Assembly (NCBI RefSeq): GCF_014203535.1
Contig: NZ_JACHJI010000003.1
Span: forward strand, 506,051-570,050
Length of the DNA: 64,000 bases
Source of the DNA: Streptomyces griseomycini
GTDB lineage: Bacteria > Actinomycetota > Actinomycetes > Streptomycetales > Streptomycetaceae
Direction: 5' to 3'
How positions within the stretch are numbered: position 1 is the stretch's first letter; the number at the start of each line of letters is the position of its first letter. The notes under the pieces were generated by a model. That model was not told the DNA's origin and made no database searches. It saw only the letters and a program-made list of their open reading frames with translations. This document shows, piece by piece, positions 8,518 to 17,027 of the stretch. The translations under genes and the position numbers were made by a program.

Positions 8518-9324
8518 ATGCATCCCCACCTCGAACGCATCGCGCTGATATCGGACGTCCACGGGAACCTGACGGCACTGGAAGCGGTGCTGGACGACAT
8601 CGACGCCCGCGGGATCAGCCGGATCTACAACCTGGGCGACTACGTGGGCAAGGGACCGCGCGGCCGGGAGGTGATCGACGTGTGCCGCGAGCGCTGCGAG
8701 GTCAACATCCTGGGGAACTGGGACGACTTCCTGCCGGATCCGGACAGGACGTTCGACAGCGAGGCGCTGTCCTGGTGGCTCGGTCAACTGTCCGAGGGCC
8801 AGGGGGAGTGGCTCCGCGGCCTGCCGTTCAGCCACGACTTCCTGATCAGCGGTCGTCGGGTGCGCCTGTTCCACGCCTCTCCGACGTCGGTGCACCGAAG
8901 GGTCCGCTTCGACCACGACGAGAGCGAGTTCCTCGAGATGTTCACGAACACCCCGGCCACCGGCGACGGCCCGGTGCCCACGGTCGTGGGTTACGGGGAC
9001 ACGCACGACGCGTACTACGAGGTCGACCGGGAACGCCGCACGCTGTTCAACACGGGGAGCGTCGGCAACAGCATGGACGACCCGACCCCCGTGTACGTGA
9101 TCGTCGAGGGAGTCCTCGACTCCACGGCCGAGGCGCCGTTCTCCCTGCAGTTCGTGCGGGTCCCGTACGACGTCGAAGCCGAGCTCGCGGTGGCCGGGGC
9201 GATGGGCATGCCGGAGTTCGCCGGCTACGCCTCCGAACTGCGCCACGGCGTCTACCGCGGCGACCTCGGGAGCGGCGAACCGCCGCGCTACCACCGCCGG
9301 AGCCCGGACGCGGCGGCGTCGTGA
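8518..9324 (+). CDS. Calcineurin-like metallophosphoesterase (YfcE/MJ0936-like)
   Basis: 268 residues with the metallophosphoesterase motif series: SDVHGN (about 12-17), LGDYVGKGP (about 38-46), LGNWDD (about 64-69), GYGDTHDAY (about 160-168) and FNTGSVGN (about 178-185). The metal-binding Asp, His and Asn residues are all present. The family hydrolyses phosphodiesters or phosphomonoesters with Mn2+ or Ni2+. It stands alone; substrate unknown. Confidence 0.85.
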   Translation: MHPHLERIALISDVHGNLTALEAVLDDIDARGISRIYNLGDYVGKGPRGREVIDVCRERCEVNILGNWDDFLPDPDRTFDSEALSWWLGQLSEGQGEWLRGLPFSHDFLISGRRVRLFHASPTSVHRRVRFDHDESEFLEMFTNTPATGDGPVPTVVGYGDTHDAYYEVDRERRTLFNTGSVGNSMDDPTPVYVIVEGVLDSTAEAPFSLQFVRVPYDVEAELAVAGAMGMPEFAGYASELRHGVYRGDLGSGEPPRYHRRSPDAAAS

Positions 9325-9400
9325 CCGACCAGGGCGGACGAGGACGCGGACGTCCGCCGACCGGCCGGGGTCGCCGAAACCCCCTCCCCGTCCGCACGGG

Positions 9401-9882
9401 TCAATGGAGGGCGGGCCGGTGGACGAGCTCCTGGATGTCACCGTCGAGCGTCCGCTTCCCGACCAGCTCCAGGTCGAAGTCGGCCGCTCCCCGGAAGACC
9501 GGGTCCAGCCCGGTCCGACCGGTGATGACCGGGAAGAGCGTCACCTGCAGGCGGTCGACCAGGCCGGCGGCCATCAGCGCCCGGTTCATCGACAGGCTGC
9601 CGCGTGCGAGCGCAACGGCACCTCGGACTCCTCCTCGAGCCGGGCGACGACGTCGACGGCGTCTTCCGCAACCCTCCACTCACCCGGATCCCATCCCGAC
9701 TGCCGTCGACCCGCACATCGTGGAGCGGGCGTGGTTCCTGGCGTCCAGGGGAAGCGCGCCACTGTACGAACGACCTGGACGGCCGGATCCGCGTCGACCG
9801 CCGCACGACCGGCGTCCCGGCGCGTGACGTGAAAGCCGATGAACCCCGTGAAGTTTCCGATGCTGTCCGGGCCCACCGTCAA
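9401..9882 (-). pseudogene. Decayed dihydrofolate-reductase/RibD-like gene
   Basis: The C-terminal part (9401-9590) reads SLSMNRALMAAGLVDRLQVTLFPVITG, a typical RibD-C/DHFR-like end. The preceding segment (VVARLEEESEVPLRSH) lies in another frame (about 9586-9660), and the N-terminal half is not recognisable. At least one frameshift, probably more, separates the pieces. It lies beside the relic of an integrated element. Confidence 0.6.
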
Positions 9883-9972
9883 GCACCAGGCGGGACCGGA
9901 GCGTCAGGCATCAACTGGGACCCGGCGTCCGACACCTTGGCCGGCACGGCAGAGCGTCTGCCGGTGAGGGGG

Positions 9973-10485
9973 TCACCTGAACAGGGCGATCAGTCCGTTC
10001 ACCCAGATCCCCAGCATCACCAGGACCACCACCAGGCAGCCGGCTCCCGCCAAGAAGCCGCTGAACTTCCCGGTACCGGAGTCCGGTTCGTCGTCCGGGG
10101 CGGAAGGCATCGAGTCCCAGTCCACCGGGCGCCCCAGGGCTTCGGAGCAAGCGGTCCGTACCGCTGTCAGCTGCTCCGCGGCGAACCTGGAGTGGGCAAG
10201 GGACTCGGGGCCGCGCCACGCGAGTGCCCTCATGCGCTCCTGGGGCGTCCGGTACCTCGCCTCGAAGGCGGAGGTCTCGCCCGCGTCCCGGTCCTCCTCG
10301 AGGTACATCCAGCGCCCTGCTTCCGCGGGCTCACCGTACAGCCGGTACACCTCCGCCAGGCGACGGCGGAGCGTCAGGTCGGTGGGGTAGGAGGAGACCA
10401 GCCCGCGCAGGCGTTGACGCGCCATGGGCACGCGACCGGCTGCCAGGTCCGCGTCGACTCGGGCGAGGGTGGCTGTCAGTGGCAT
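9973..10485 (-). CDS. DUF6584-like protein with C-terminal membrane anchor
   Basis: 170 residues starting MPLTATLARVDADLAAGR. The first 60 residues form TPR-like helices (ARQRLRGLVSSYPTDLTLRRRLAEVY), followed by GEPAEAGRWMYLEED, typical of DUF6584. A Ser/Asp-rich linker leads to one transmembrane helix at the C-terminus (about 146-166; AGCLVVVLVMLGIW), making it tail-anchored. Function unknown. It borders the island relic and may be the last core gene on the left. Confidence 0.7.
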   Translation of the reverse strand: MPLTATLARVDADLAAGRVPMARQRLRGLVSSYPTDLTLRRRLAEVYRLYGEPAEAGRWMYLEEDRDAGETSAFEARYRTPQERMRALAWRGPESLAHSRFAAEQLTAVRTACSEALGRPVDWDSMPSAPDDEPDSGTGKFSGFLAGAGCLVVVLVMLGIWVNGLIALFR

Positions 10486-10574
10486 AGCTGCATGATCGAT
10501 CAGGACGATGGGACGTCTCGACTCCTTTTCGTCGAGCGACTGGTCAGCCCCGGCTCGGTGAGGCAGGAGGGCCC

Positions 10575-10938
10575 GGTTGACGTGAGCGCGGAGGACGTCG
10601 ACCGTTCGCTTGCCGCCCAGGCGAAGACGCTCGGCACGCGCACCCTCCGGGCGATCCACTCGTTTCGCTCGGGCCGAGGCTGTGCTGAAGGGTGCCGAGG
10701 GACCCCGGTGTGCGCGTACATCGTCGGCGCCCTGCTGACCGGTGCCCGGACCGAGGAGCTGCGGGCGCTCACCCGGGACCACGTCTTCCTCGGGGGCAAG
10801 CCGGACGCCGACCCGCCGCAGCCTCCGCACATCGCGGTGCGGCGCTCGGTCCGGCGGGACGGGAACGCCAGGACCCGGAGGTCCCGGAGCACGCTCGCTC
10901 GGCCGGCGGCAAGCGGGTGGACACTCGGGAAGCGGTAG
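10575..10938 (+). pseudogene. Relic of a tyrosine integrase
   Basis: The DNA is clearly homologous to the integrase at 21700-22531 (DVDR, TLGTRTLRAIH, GARTEELRALTRDHVF, ADPPQPPHIAV) but lacks a large central part, is frameshifted, and jumps to the 3' end (compare 10920-10960 with 22526-22570). The helix motif with the first catalytic Arg survives; the HxxR and Tyr box are gone. It sits directly left of a tRNA-end copy, the position an integrase takes beside its att site. Confidence 0.8.
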
Positions 10939-10984
10939 TCGCGCAGATGGACACGCAGACGAAACGGGCCGGCCACCTACTTCA

Positions 10985-11030
10985 CTGTCGGGGTGGCGGG
11001 ATTTGAACCCACGACCTCTTCGTCCCGAAC
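10985..11030. other. Left attachment-site copy of the tRNA-Pro 3' end
   Basis: 46 bp identical to 22624-22669. It contains the last 43 bases of the tRNA-Pro gene (T arm and part of the anticodon stem-loop in minus orientation), and similarity stops at 11031. The intact tRNA at 22627-22700 carries the other copy, so these are the two ends (attL/attR) of an element integrated at the tRNA 3' end. Confidence 0.85.
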
Positions 11031-11110
11031 TCTCGGCTGGAGGGTCATCGAGGCTTAACGGGCTGGCCGGTCGGCCATGGACGGCTGTTGGCAGTCAGCT
11101 GCGGTCGCGG

Positions 11111-11143
11111 TGGTTGCTGTACTCCGCTGCTGTACAGCAACCA
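11111..11143. terminator. Hairpin downstream of the CHAT operon
   Basis: Perfect 12-bp arms TGGTTGCTGTAC / GTACAGCAACCA around a 9-base loop. It lies 50 bp beyond the stop of the small membrane protein gene, so it may end that operon. No T-tract follows. Confidence 0.5.
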
Positions 11144-11194
11144 CGGCCCGCTCACAGACGTAGAACTCCTGGGCCTGTACTTGAGGGATGTGGG

Positions 11195-11575
11195 TCAGCC
11201 CTGGCCTGAGGCGGAATCTTGGGCTGCGTTGAGCGTTTCTTCGATGGTGATGTCGATATACCGGTCTCGGTCGGCGCTGCTGAGCGCCTGTGGGGGTGCT
11301 TCGGATTGGTCGAGCCGGATGCGGACGTGGCGAGTGATGACGTCGCGGTGGGGGGCGGAGGTTTGCTTTTTGAGGTCGCTGTAGACCGTCCAGGCAAGAC
11401 TGGCGACGCTGACGATGAGCGCACCGAGCGAGATCGGGTCCAGGTACTGCTCGGGGCGGGTGGTGCTCTGGCGGGCGTGGAGGGCTGCTTCCACGTCGCT
11501 GGCGAGGTGGGGGCTGTGCGGGGTGGTGAGGCGCTGTGCTGCAGCGCGTGCGCCTAGTTCGACCGGGTTGGCCAT
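11195..11575 (-). CDS. Single-pass membrane protein, partner of the CHAT-STAND protein
   Basis: 126 residues from the ATG at 11575, 19 bases after the CHAT-STAND stop, so almost certainly co-transcribed. The N-terminal 40 residues are helical and polar (ELGARAAAQRL). One hydrophobic helix follows (about 45-66; ISLGALIVSVASLAWTVYSDL), then a basic-acidic C-terminal domain (about 70-126) without a known motif. There is no signal peptide. A small membrane protein following a caspase-like protease gene suggests a substrate, anchor or pore-forming effector; that is inference. I do not recognise the family. Confidence 0.75.
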   Translation of the reverse strand: MANPVELGARAAAQRLTTPHSPHLASDVEAALHARQSTTRPEQYLDPISLGALIVSVASLAWTVYSDLKKQTSAPHRDVITRHVRIRLDQSEAPPQALSSADRDRYIDITIEETLNAAQDSASGQG

Positions 11576-11594
11576 GCGGTTTTCCTTATGCGGA

Positions 11595-14500
11595 TCAGAC
11601 AGCGGTGGACGGGTCCGTGAGGACGTGGTGGCGTACTGCAGGCGGGAGATCATTGCCAGTGATGTTCTGCCAGGTCTCCTCGAGCGCGGCGATTCCCAGT
11701 GTGTGCGTCATGCGCTGGAGATGAGCCGGGGCTGGGCCAGTCGCCGGGTGCGGAAACTGATCAAACAACGCTACGCACTGGACTACCCATGCCAAGGCCT
11801 CTCTGGCCTGATGCCGTGCCTCAGCAAGTAGACCGAGCTGTCCATAGGTGATGGCCATGCCGGGCCGGTTGTTGAGGTCCTCGTTGATGGTGAGGGATCG
11901 GCGGTGCCAGTCCTCGGCCTCCTCCAGCCGCCCCCGGTCCCGGGCAACCCTGCCGAGCAGGTGGTAGGAGCTCGCCATGCCGGGCCGGTTGTTGAGGTCC
12001 TCGTTGATGGTGAGGGATCGGCGGTGCCAGTCCTCGGCCTCCTCCAGCCGCCCCCGGTCCCGGGCGACCATGCCGAGCTGGTTGTAGGTGATGGCCATGC
12101 CGGGCCGGTTGTTGAGGTCCTCGTTGATGGTGAGGGATCGGCGGTGCCAGTCCTCGGCCTCCTCCAGCCGCCCCCGGTCCCGGGCGACCATGCCGAGCTG
12201 GTTGTAGGTGATGGCCATGCCGGGCCGGTTGTTGAGGTCCTCGTTGATGGTGAGGGATCGGCGGTGCCAGTCCTCGGCCTCCTCCAGCCGCCCCCGGTCC
12301 CGGGCGACCATGCCGAGCTGGTTGTAGGTGATGGCCATGCCGGGCCGGTTGTTGAGATCCTCTTTGATGGTGAGGGATCGGCGGTACCAGTCCTCGGCCT
12401 CCTCCAGCCGCCCCCAGTTCTGAGCGATTATGCCGAGCTGGTGGTGGGCCGTGCCGAGATGGGCGCGTTGCTGGGGTGTGGTGGGCTGCTGTTGCAAGGC
12501 GTCGAGGATGTCGCGGTAGGTGCGCTCGGCTTGGTCTAACTGGCCCGCGCCTACTAGTCGGTTGGCTTGAGAACCGGTCAAAAACAGCCACAGGGAGCCG
12601 GCTGGAGCGTCCAGATCCGGCGGGCTACCGCCGGCGGTTTCCAGGACCAGCCGTGCCCGATCGACCCAAGCACGGGCCTCTTCCGTCAACCCCCGTGCGT
12701 CCCAGTAGTCATTCAACGGCTCTGTGATGTATTGGGCTTGGGCCCACAGGCCGTGGTCGAGGGCCTGGCCGAGCAGGCTGCCCAACGTCCGCTGCTGATA
12801 GCTGATCAATGCCATGGCGAGTTCGGCGTCACCACTGTTGATCTGTGCCATGAGCCAGTTACCGAAGGCGGCGTGGGCGTCGAGGAGGGCGCGGGTGGTG
12901 GCGGTGTGCTGGTCGCGGTAGGTCTTGGGGGCCTGGGTTTGCCAGTGGTTGGTGAGGTAGGCGGGCAGGGCCGGGTGAATGCGGTACATGCCCGCCCCCA
13001 GCGGCGTCAGCAGCCCCACATCCGCGGTCCGGTCCAGTAGATGTCTCCACTCGGCGGCCGTGCGGCCGCGAAACGGCTCGGGCACGTCCGGGTCCGCGGA
13101 GAACACGGCCAGGACGTGGGCGTCGGCGACGCCGTGGAGGAGGCTGAGCGCGGTCAGGGCCTGCTGGTCGGCGGTGGGCAGGTGGGTGAAGGAGTAGGTG
13201 ATGCTGGCGGCGAGGGAGGTGGTGCGCTCGCCGGTTACGCTGTCGTACAGCGCGGTGGCGCCCTGGAGGCCAGCCAGCAGGTCCTGCGGGCTGGTGGTGT
13301 CCAGGTGGGGCAGGAGGATGCGCATGCTTAGGGGGTGCCCGTCCAGCCACTGCATCAGCTCCCCGAACGCCTTCAGTTCGCGGCGCGGCTGGGCATCGGG
13401 GTAGGGGGCCAAGAGGTGGTCGGCGTACTGGCCGGCCTCCTCGCTGTCCAGGCCGGATACCTCCACCCGGCGCGTTTGGGGGCCGAGCCAGGTTTCCGGG
13501 GTGCGGCTGGTGACGATGACCGCGCTGGTGCCGCGGGTGGCAATGCGAGTCAGGAAGTCGCGCAGCTTGTTGCGGTCCTGCTCCAGCAGGGGCGGGGTGG
13601 CCCGCGTGGGATCGGGCATGGTGTGCACGGATTCGAAGTTGTCCCACACCAGCAGCAGCCGGTGCTTTTGCAGGACCGCTTCCACTAGGGCCTGGCGCTT
13701 GCCGGGGTCGAGCCGGGCGAACTGGGTACCGAACAGGCGCAGTCCGATGCTGGTGATCACGCCGTCCAAGCCGAAGGAGGCGACGCCGGGTTCGAAGGAG
13801 TGCCAAATCACCCCGTCCGGATGATCCAGCGCCCCGGTGTCGCGCCACCATCGGCCGAACGCCTTGGCCAGCTCGGTCTTGCCCGTTCCCCCGGGCCCGT
13901 GCAGCACCACCACATGCTGCAGCCGGGCGGCTAGGTCCAGGGTGTAGAGCAGGGCGTCGCGGCCGATGAACTCCCCCACCGCTTCCAGCGCCGCCTCCGG
14001 AGGTGTCTCGCCGGTGTGGAGGCTCTCGCGGATCCGGTCCAGCATCTCCTCCAGTGACTGGCGGGCCTGGCGCTCGGTGCGCAGGCCGGGAAAGTGCACC
14101 TCGCTGCGTGCGTACAGCACTGGCACGACCCAGTCCGCCAGCGGCATCATGCCCTTTGGTGACGGTCGCAGATCCTGCTGGGCCAGGCGGCGCCGCCCGG
14201 CGGCCACCGCTTCAGTCACCCGGTCACCGGCGAACAGCCGCTCGTAGAAGGCCGCCATGAACTCCGCGGCCGCCACCGCATACACGCTGTAGGCCATGGC
14301 CACCACGACAGCGGTGCCCTCCTGCAGCAGCCGGGTGGCCACCGCTGCCTCGACTTGCGAGCCCACCACCGCTGACTGGCACGCATTGAGCACCACCACC
14401 GGCACCTGGGCCTGCTTGAGCACGCGCGCCACTTCATCCGCGGCTACCAGGTCGGATCCGCCCTCCGGCTTCTCGAACGCCAGCATCCCCTGCGGCCCTG

Positions 14501-15335
14501 GGCCCCGGAACATCACCGGCCGCCCCGCCCCGCCCAACGGGCCGGGCGCCTGGCCGAACACCCCGTGTCCGTCGAAGTGCACGATCTGGAACGGCTCACC
14601 CGCCTCCCGCGCCTGGGTCAGCACCTGCTGCAGGTGCTCCAGGGTCGGCGGGCGCAGCACCACCACCTCTACCTGTCCGCGCACCGCCGCCAGGCGACCC
14701 AGTAGCGGGCGGGCGATCATCTGATATCCCACATCCTGGGTGCCGCGCGGCCGGGAGATCACCATCAGCACCCGCAGCCGCGACCCCCCAACCCTGAAGA
14801 CCTCCCCCAGATTCGCCGTCGGCATGGTGCGTGAGACGGTCACCCGTGTATCCAGCGCCAGCGGCGTCGGCCGCCCCGGATCCGCCATCAGCTCCCACGG
14901 CCATCCCAACGGCTCCGCCGCCCCCGACGCCACCACCAGCTCTACCCGGCCGCCCCGCGCCTCCGCCCGCGCCCGTGTCCGAAGATAAGCATCCCGGGCC
15001 GGCCCTGCGCCGAACACCGCCTCGAAGACCTGCTCGCCCCACCCCGGGAGCTGGGCCGCGACTTTTGGGCCACGCTCGCCGTACACCCCGAACGGTGCCC
15101 GCAGATATTGCTCCAGATACCAGCGCAACTCCTCCAGCACCGGCCCGTCCAACGGCCACGCCAACGTCACCGGATCACCCACTCGACTGGGATACGACTC
15201 ACCCTCCGGCCACGCCAACACCGTTACCCGGCCGTCCCCGGTGATCTCCAGCAACAGACGTTCCGACACCGCCACCGCCCCCGTATCGACCTGCGGTGAG
15301 CCACCACGCCCCATCACACCAGTGACCGTAGCCAT
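11595..15335 (-). CDS. CHAT protease - STAND NTPase - TPR protein
   Basis: 1246 residues from the ATG at 15335 (GAGGGG eight bases upstream). Residues 130-410 are a CHAT (caspase-like) protease domain with the dyad His in HFDGHG (H257) and Cys in LNACQSA (C319). Residues 455-720 are a STAND/NB-ARC-type ATPase: Walker A GPGGTGKT (480-487), Walker B LLLVWDNFES (D565), a TSR sensor (609-611) and GHPLS (666-670). A winged-helix-like region and helical arm follow (720-950), then TPRs (about 920-1200) including five nearly identical 40-residue units (961-1160). STAND proteins use the repeats to sense a trigger and oligomerise to switch on the effector, here a protease. It lies in a tRNA-borne island and is followed by a membrane-protein gene. 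Confidence 0.88.
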   Translation of the reverse strand: MATVTGVMGRGGSPQVDTGAVAVSERLLLEITGDGRVTVLAWPEGESYPSRVGDPVTLAWPLDGPVLEELRWYLEQYLRAPFGVYGERGPKVAAQLPGWGEQVFEAVFGAGPARDAYLRTRARAEARGGRVELVVASGAAEPLGWPWELMADPGRPTPLALDTRVTVSRTMPTANLGEVFRVGGSRLRVLMVISRPRGTQDVGYQMIARPLLGRLAAVRGQVEVVVLRPPTLEHLQQVLTQAREAGEPFQIVHFDGHGVFGQAPGPLGGAGRPVMFRGPGPQGMLAFEKPEGGSDLVAADEVARVLKQAQVPVVVLNACQSAVVGSQVEAAVATRLLQEGTAVVVAMAYSVYAVAAAEFMAAFYERLFAGDRVTEAVAAGRRRLAQQDLRPSPKGMMPLADWVVPVLYARSEVHFPGLRTERQARQSLEEMLDRIRESLHTGETPPEAALEAVGEFIGRDALLYTLDLAARLQHVVVLHGPGGTGKTELAKAFGRWWRDTGALDHPDGVIWHSFEPGVASFGLDGVITSIGLRLFGTQFARLDPGKRQALVEAVLQKHRLLLVWDNFESVHTMPDPTRATPPLLEQDRNKLRDFLTRIATRGTSAVIVTSRTPETWLGPQTRRVEVSGLDSEEAGQYADHLLAPYPDAQPRRELKAFGELMQWLDGHPLSMRILLPHLDTTSPQDLLAGLQGATALYDSVTGERTTSLAASITYSFTHLPTADQQALTALSLLHGVADAHVLAVFSADPDVPEPFRGRTAAEWRHLLDRTADVGLLTPLGAGMYRIHPALPAYLTNHWQTQAPKTYRDQHTATTRALLDAHAAFGNWLMAQINSGDAELAMALISYQQRTLGSLLGQALDHGLWAQAQYITEPLNDYWDARGLTEEARAWVDRARLVLETAGGSPPDLDAPAGSLWLFLTGSQANRLVGAGQLDQAERTYRDILDALQQQPTTPQQRAHLGTAHHQLGIIAQNWGRLEEAEDWYRRSLTIKEDLNNRPGMAITYNQLGMVARDRGRLEEAEDWHRRSLTINEDLNNRPGMAITYNQLGMVARDRGRLEEAEDWHRRSLTINEDLNNRPGMAITYNQLGMVARDRGRLEEAEDWHRRSLTINEDLNNRPGMASSYHLLGRVARDRGRLEEAEDWHRRSLTINEDLNNRPGMAITYGQLGLLAEARHQAREALAWVVQCVALFDQFPHPATGPAPAHLQRMTHTLGIAALEETWQNITGNDLPPAVRHHVLTDPSTAV
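11856..12455 (-). repeat. Five 120-bp tandem repeats encoding TPRs
   Basis: Period exactly 120 bp inside the CHAT-STAND gene. The segments at 11881, 12001, 12121 and 12241 are identical over 60 bp, and the fifth copy (near 12361) differs at a few positions. Each unit encodes 40 residues ending LNNRPGM, with the core GRLEEAEDW. Identity at synonymous positions means recent duplication or gene conversion. Confidence 0.95.
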
Positions 15336-15496
15336 CCCGACATCCCCTCGACGGCAAACCCCCAAACCGGTGCCGAGCGCGTGCTCCTGTCACCCTCCGA
15401 TAGAACACCCCCCAGCAACGGTGCGCTCGGGTACTTCCCGCCTTGCCGGTCTGACCAGTAAAGAATCCCGGGCCACCGTTCTGACAGGCTGGCCGG

Positions 15497-15540
15497 AGTG
15501 GGTGACGAGAATCGAACTCGCGCTCTCAGCTTGGGAAGCT
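15497..15540 (-). other. Orphan 3' half of tRNA-Gly(CCC)
   Basis: Read on the minus strand this is the anticodon stem-loop (loop TTCCCAA, anticodon CCC), variable region, T arm with GTTCGATTC, 3' acceptor strand CACCCAC, discriminator T, then CC. The D arm and 5' acceptor strand are absent, so it cannot be a working tRNA. A partial tRNA 3' end like this is what an integrated element leaves at its far border, so a second attachment site lies inside the tRNA-Pro island. Confidence 0.7.
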
Positions 15541-15711
15541 AAGGACATCTAGGGCTTGCTCCAGGCCTGACCTGCGGCGGAGGGGCGCAGGCGCGCGGTA
15601 CACGGTCGACTGGTCCCCGCTGTTCCCCGTGATTCCCCGTACGATCTGGCACGCGTCTGGCATGAGTCATTCGTCGTCACGGTCATTGACGGAGCAGCGC
15701 GGATTCCACTC

Positions 15712-15921
15712 CTAGAGCCGCTGCACCACGTCGATCGCTTCAGGCCCCACGTACAGCGCCAATGCCACGGCGCTGACGCTCAGAGTCCTGCGGAACGCGC
15801 GGGCTGCAGACTCCACGGCCTCAATCCAGGTGCCAGACCTTTCACGGACGATGATCACTTTCAGCAGGGCCGCAACCACCGCCAAACCGAGCACGCCGAG
15901 GAGGAGGACGAGTCCGGACAT
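15712..15921 (-). CDS. Small two-helix membrane protein
   Basis: 69 residues. A strongly hydrophobic N-terminal helix (about 3-25; GLVLLLGVLGLAVVAALLKVIIV) is followed by a charged segment, then a second weaker hydrophobic stretch (about 47-61; LSVSAVALALYVGPEAI). No homologue recognised. It is transcribed in the same direction as the CHAT-STAND gene, 380 bp upstream, with the tRNA-Gly relic between. It may be a toxin-like or membrane-anchor peptide, or a chance frame; codon use is plausible. Confidence 0.45.
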   Translation of the reverse strand: MSGLVLLLGVLGLAVVAALLKVIIVRERSGTWIEAVESAARAFRRTLSVSAVALALYVGPEAIDVVQRL

Positions 15922-16394
15922 GAAAAGAAGCCCTTCATGTTGTCGTGAAGGGCCCTAACCCAGGCATGCCTCAGGAAGGTACCTTCACCTTCCTGATTTC
16001 CAGAGGCTGTGCTCCGAGGAGCGCAACGAGCACGACGCTACCACAGCCTGTCACTAGTTAAGTACTCGGTGTTGATGTCCCCGTTGGCTACCTGGACGGC
16101 GCTGCGAGTCGTGTTCTCGACAGACGGATGTACACGCCGAGCGTCCCCGTGGAGACACGCTCTGGGCTCTCTCTCCGCGGTCGAGCCAAGACCTGTCTTC
16201 TTGCCCTGGGTCTGGGGGGCCCGTCTTTTTGACCAGGTCAGCGGGACACGAACTCCCACTGACCTGCGAACGGTCGGTCGCCGTTGGTCGTTGTTGACCG
16301 TTGCTCGCCGCCCTCGGAGGGCCCGGAGAGGGCCCCGCAGTCGCCTCGGCCCTCAGTCAGAGTGTGACCACGGTTGGTCGCACCGTGACGGCGC
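15922..16394. other. Non-coding stretch in the island
   Basis: No convincing gene. It holds a perfect hairpin at 15972-15995 (CAGGAAGGT / ACCTTCCTG, 6-base loop) just upstream of the small membrane-protein start. It also holds an 18-base word (16196-16213) that recurs at 19350-19367, followed in both places by related GTCGTTGGTCGT-type sequence. It is less G+C-rich than the core genes. Confidence 0.5.
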
Positions 16395-16826
16395 TCAGAG
16401 CTTCCCGCCGATCTCGCACGCGCGGCACGGGGGCTGGCCGCAGGTGCACTGCATGAGGGCCTCGACGACCCCGCGGTCGTGGTAGAGGCACTCGTCCTTG
16501 CAGGTGTGCCGAGGAATGAACCCCGCGGGGATCTCGCCGGGCCACGGCTCGTGGCCGTCCCTGCAGCGGGCGAACCGCTCGGGATCGGTGGAGTGCAGGT
16601 CGTGCATCTTCGACCGCGCCTCGTCCTCCAGCTGCCGCACGCGCTCCGCCAGACCCTTGAGCTCGGCGGCGATGCCGGCGTAGTGGTCGGTGCCGGTCCT
16701 CACGTGTGCGGCCCGCAGCGCCATGGCGGCGTTGCCGAGAAACCTGCTCGCGTCCTGGAGGTCGGTCACGTGATGCATCTGAATGCCGTTCACGCCACGG
16801 ACCCATACGGCGTCCATGCTGCTCAC
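16395..16826 (-). CDS. Conserved hypothetical protein with Cys-rich C-terminus
   Basis: 143 residues from the GTG at 16826 (GGAGGT six bases upstream; an ATG three codons later is the alternative). The middle is helical (about 60-90; AELKGLAERVRQLEDEARSKMHDL). The C-terminal 45 residues contain seven Cys and several His (HTCKDECLYHD, CTCGQPPCRACE), suggesting one or two zinc or iron-sulfur sites. Function unknown. Confidence 0.6.
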   Translation of the reverse strand: MSSMDAVWVRGVNGIQMHHVTDLQDASRFLGNAAMALRAAHVRTGTDHYAGIAAELKGLAERVRQLEDEARSKMHDLHSTDPERFARCRDGHEPWPGEIPAGFIPRHTCKDECLYHDRGVVEALMQCTCGQPPCRACEIGGKL

Positions 16827-17027
16827 TGATCCACCTCCGAGAATGAAAACCTTATTTAAGGACATTAAAGAACCCGGGTTACGCCAGTCCAGGGTCTGAA
16901 GGGTGAGTCGGCTCACAGGAAGCGGGAAGCGTGGTTGAGATGGATCTTCCTCCGTTCATCATCCACTTGACACGAAGATTTACGAGACGTCTCCTGGAAG
17001 GGCAAAGGAGAGCGTCGGAGGCTGCTG

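Noticed and set aside
10985..11030. A second tRNA-Pro gene
   Set aside because: Only the 3' 43 bases are present; no D arm or 5' acceptor strand, so it is an att copy.
11856..12455. CRISPR-like regular spacing
   Set aside because: The repeats are contiguous 120-bp coding units without spacers and no cas genes are near.
11904..12591. Long open frames on both strands across the 120-bp repeats
   Set aside because: They are only alternative readings of the tandem TPR DNA; a 120-bp repeat keeps all six frames open.
16243..16257. A T-arm-like sequence (GGGACACGAACTCCC on the plus strand)
   Set aside because: No matching acceptor or anticodon arm follows, and the stem is not well formed for a standard T arm.
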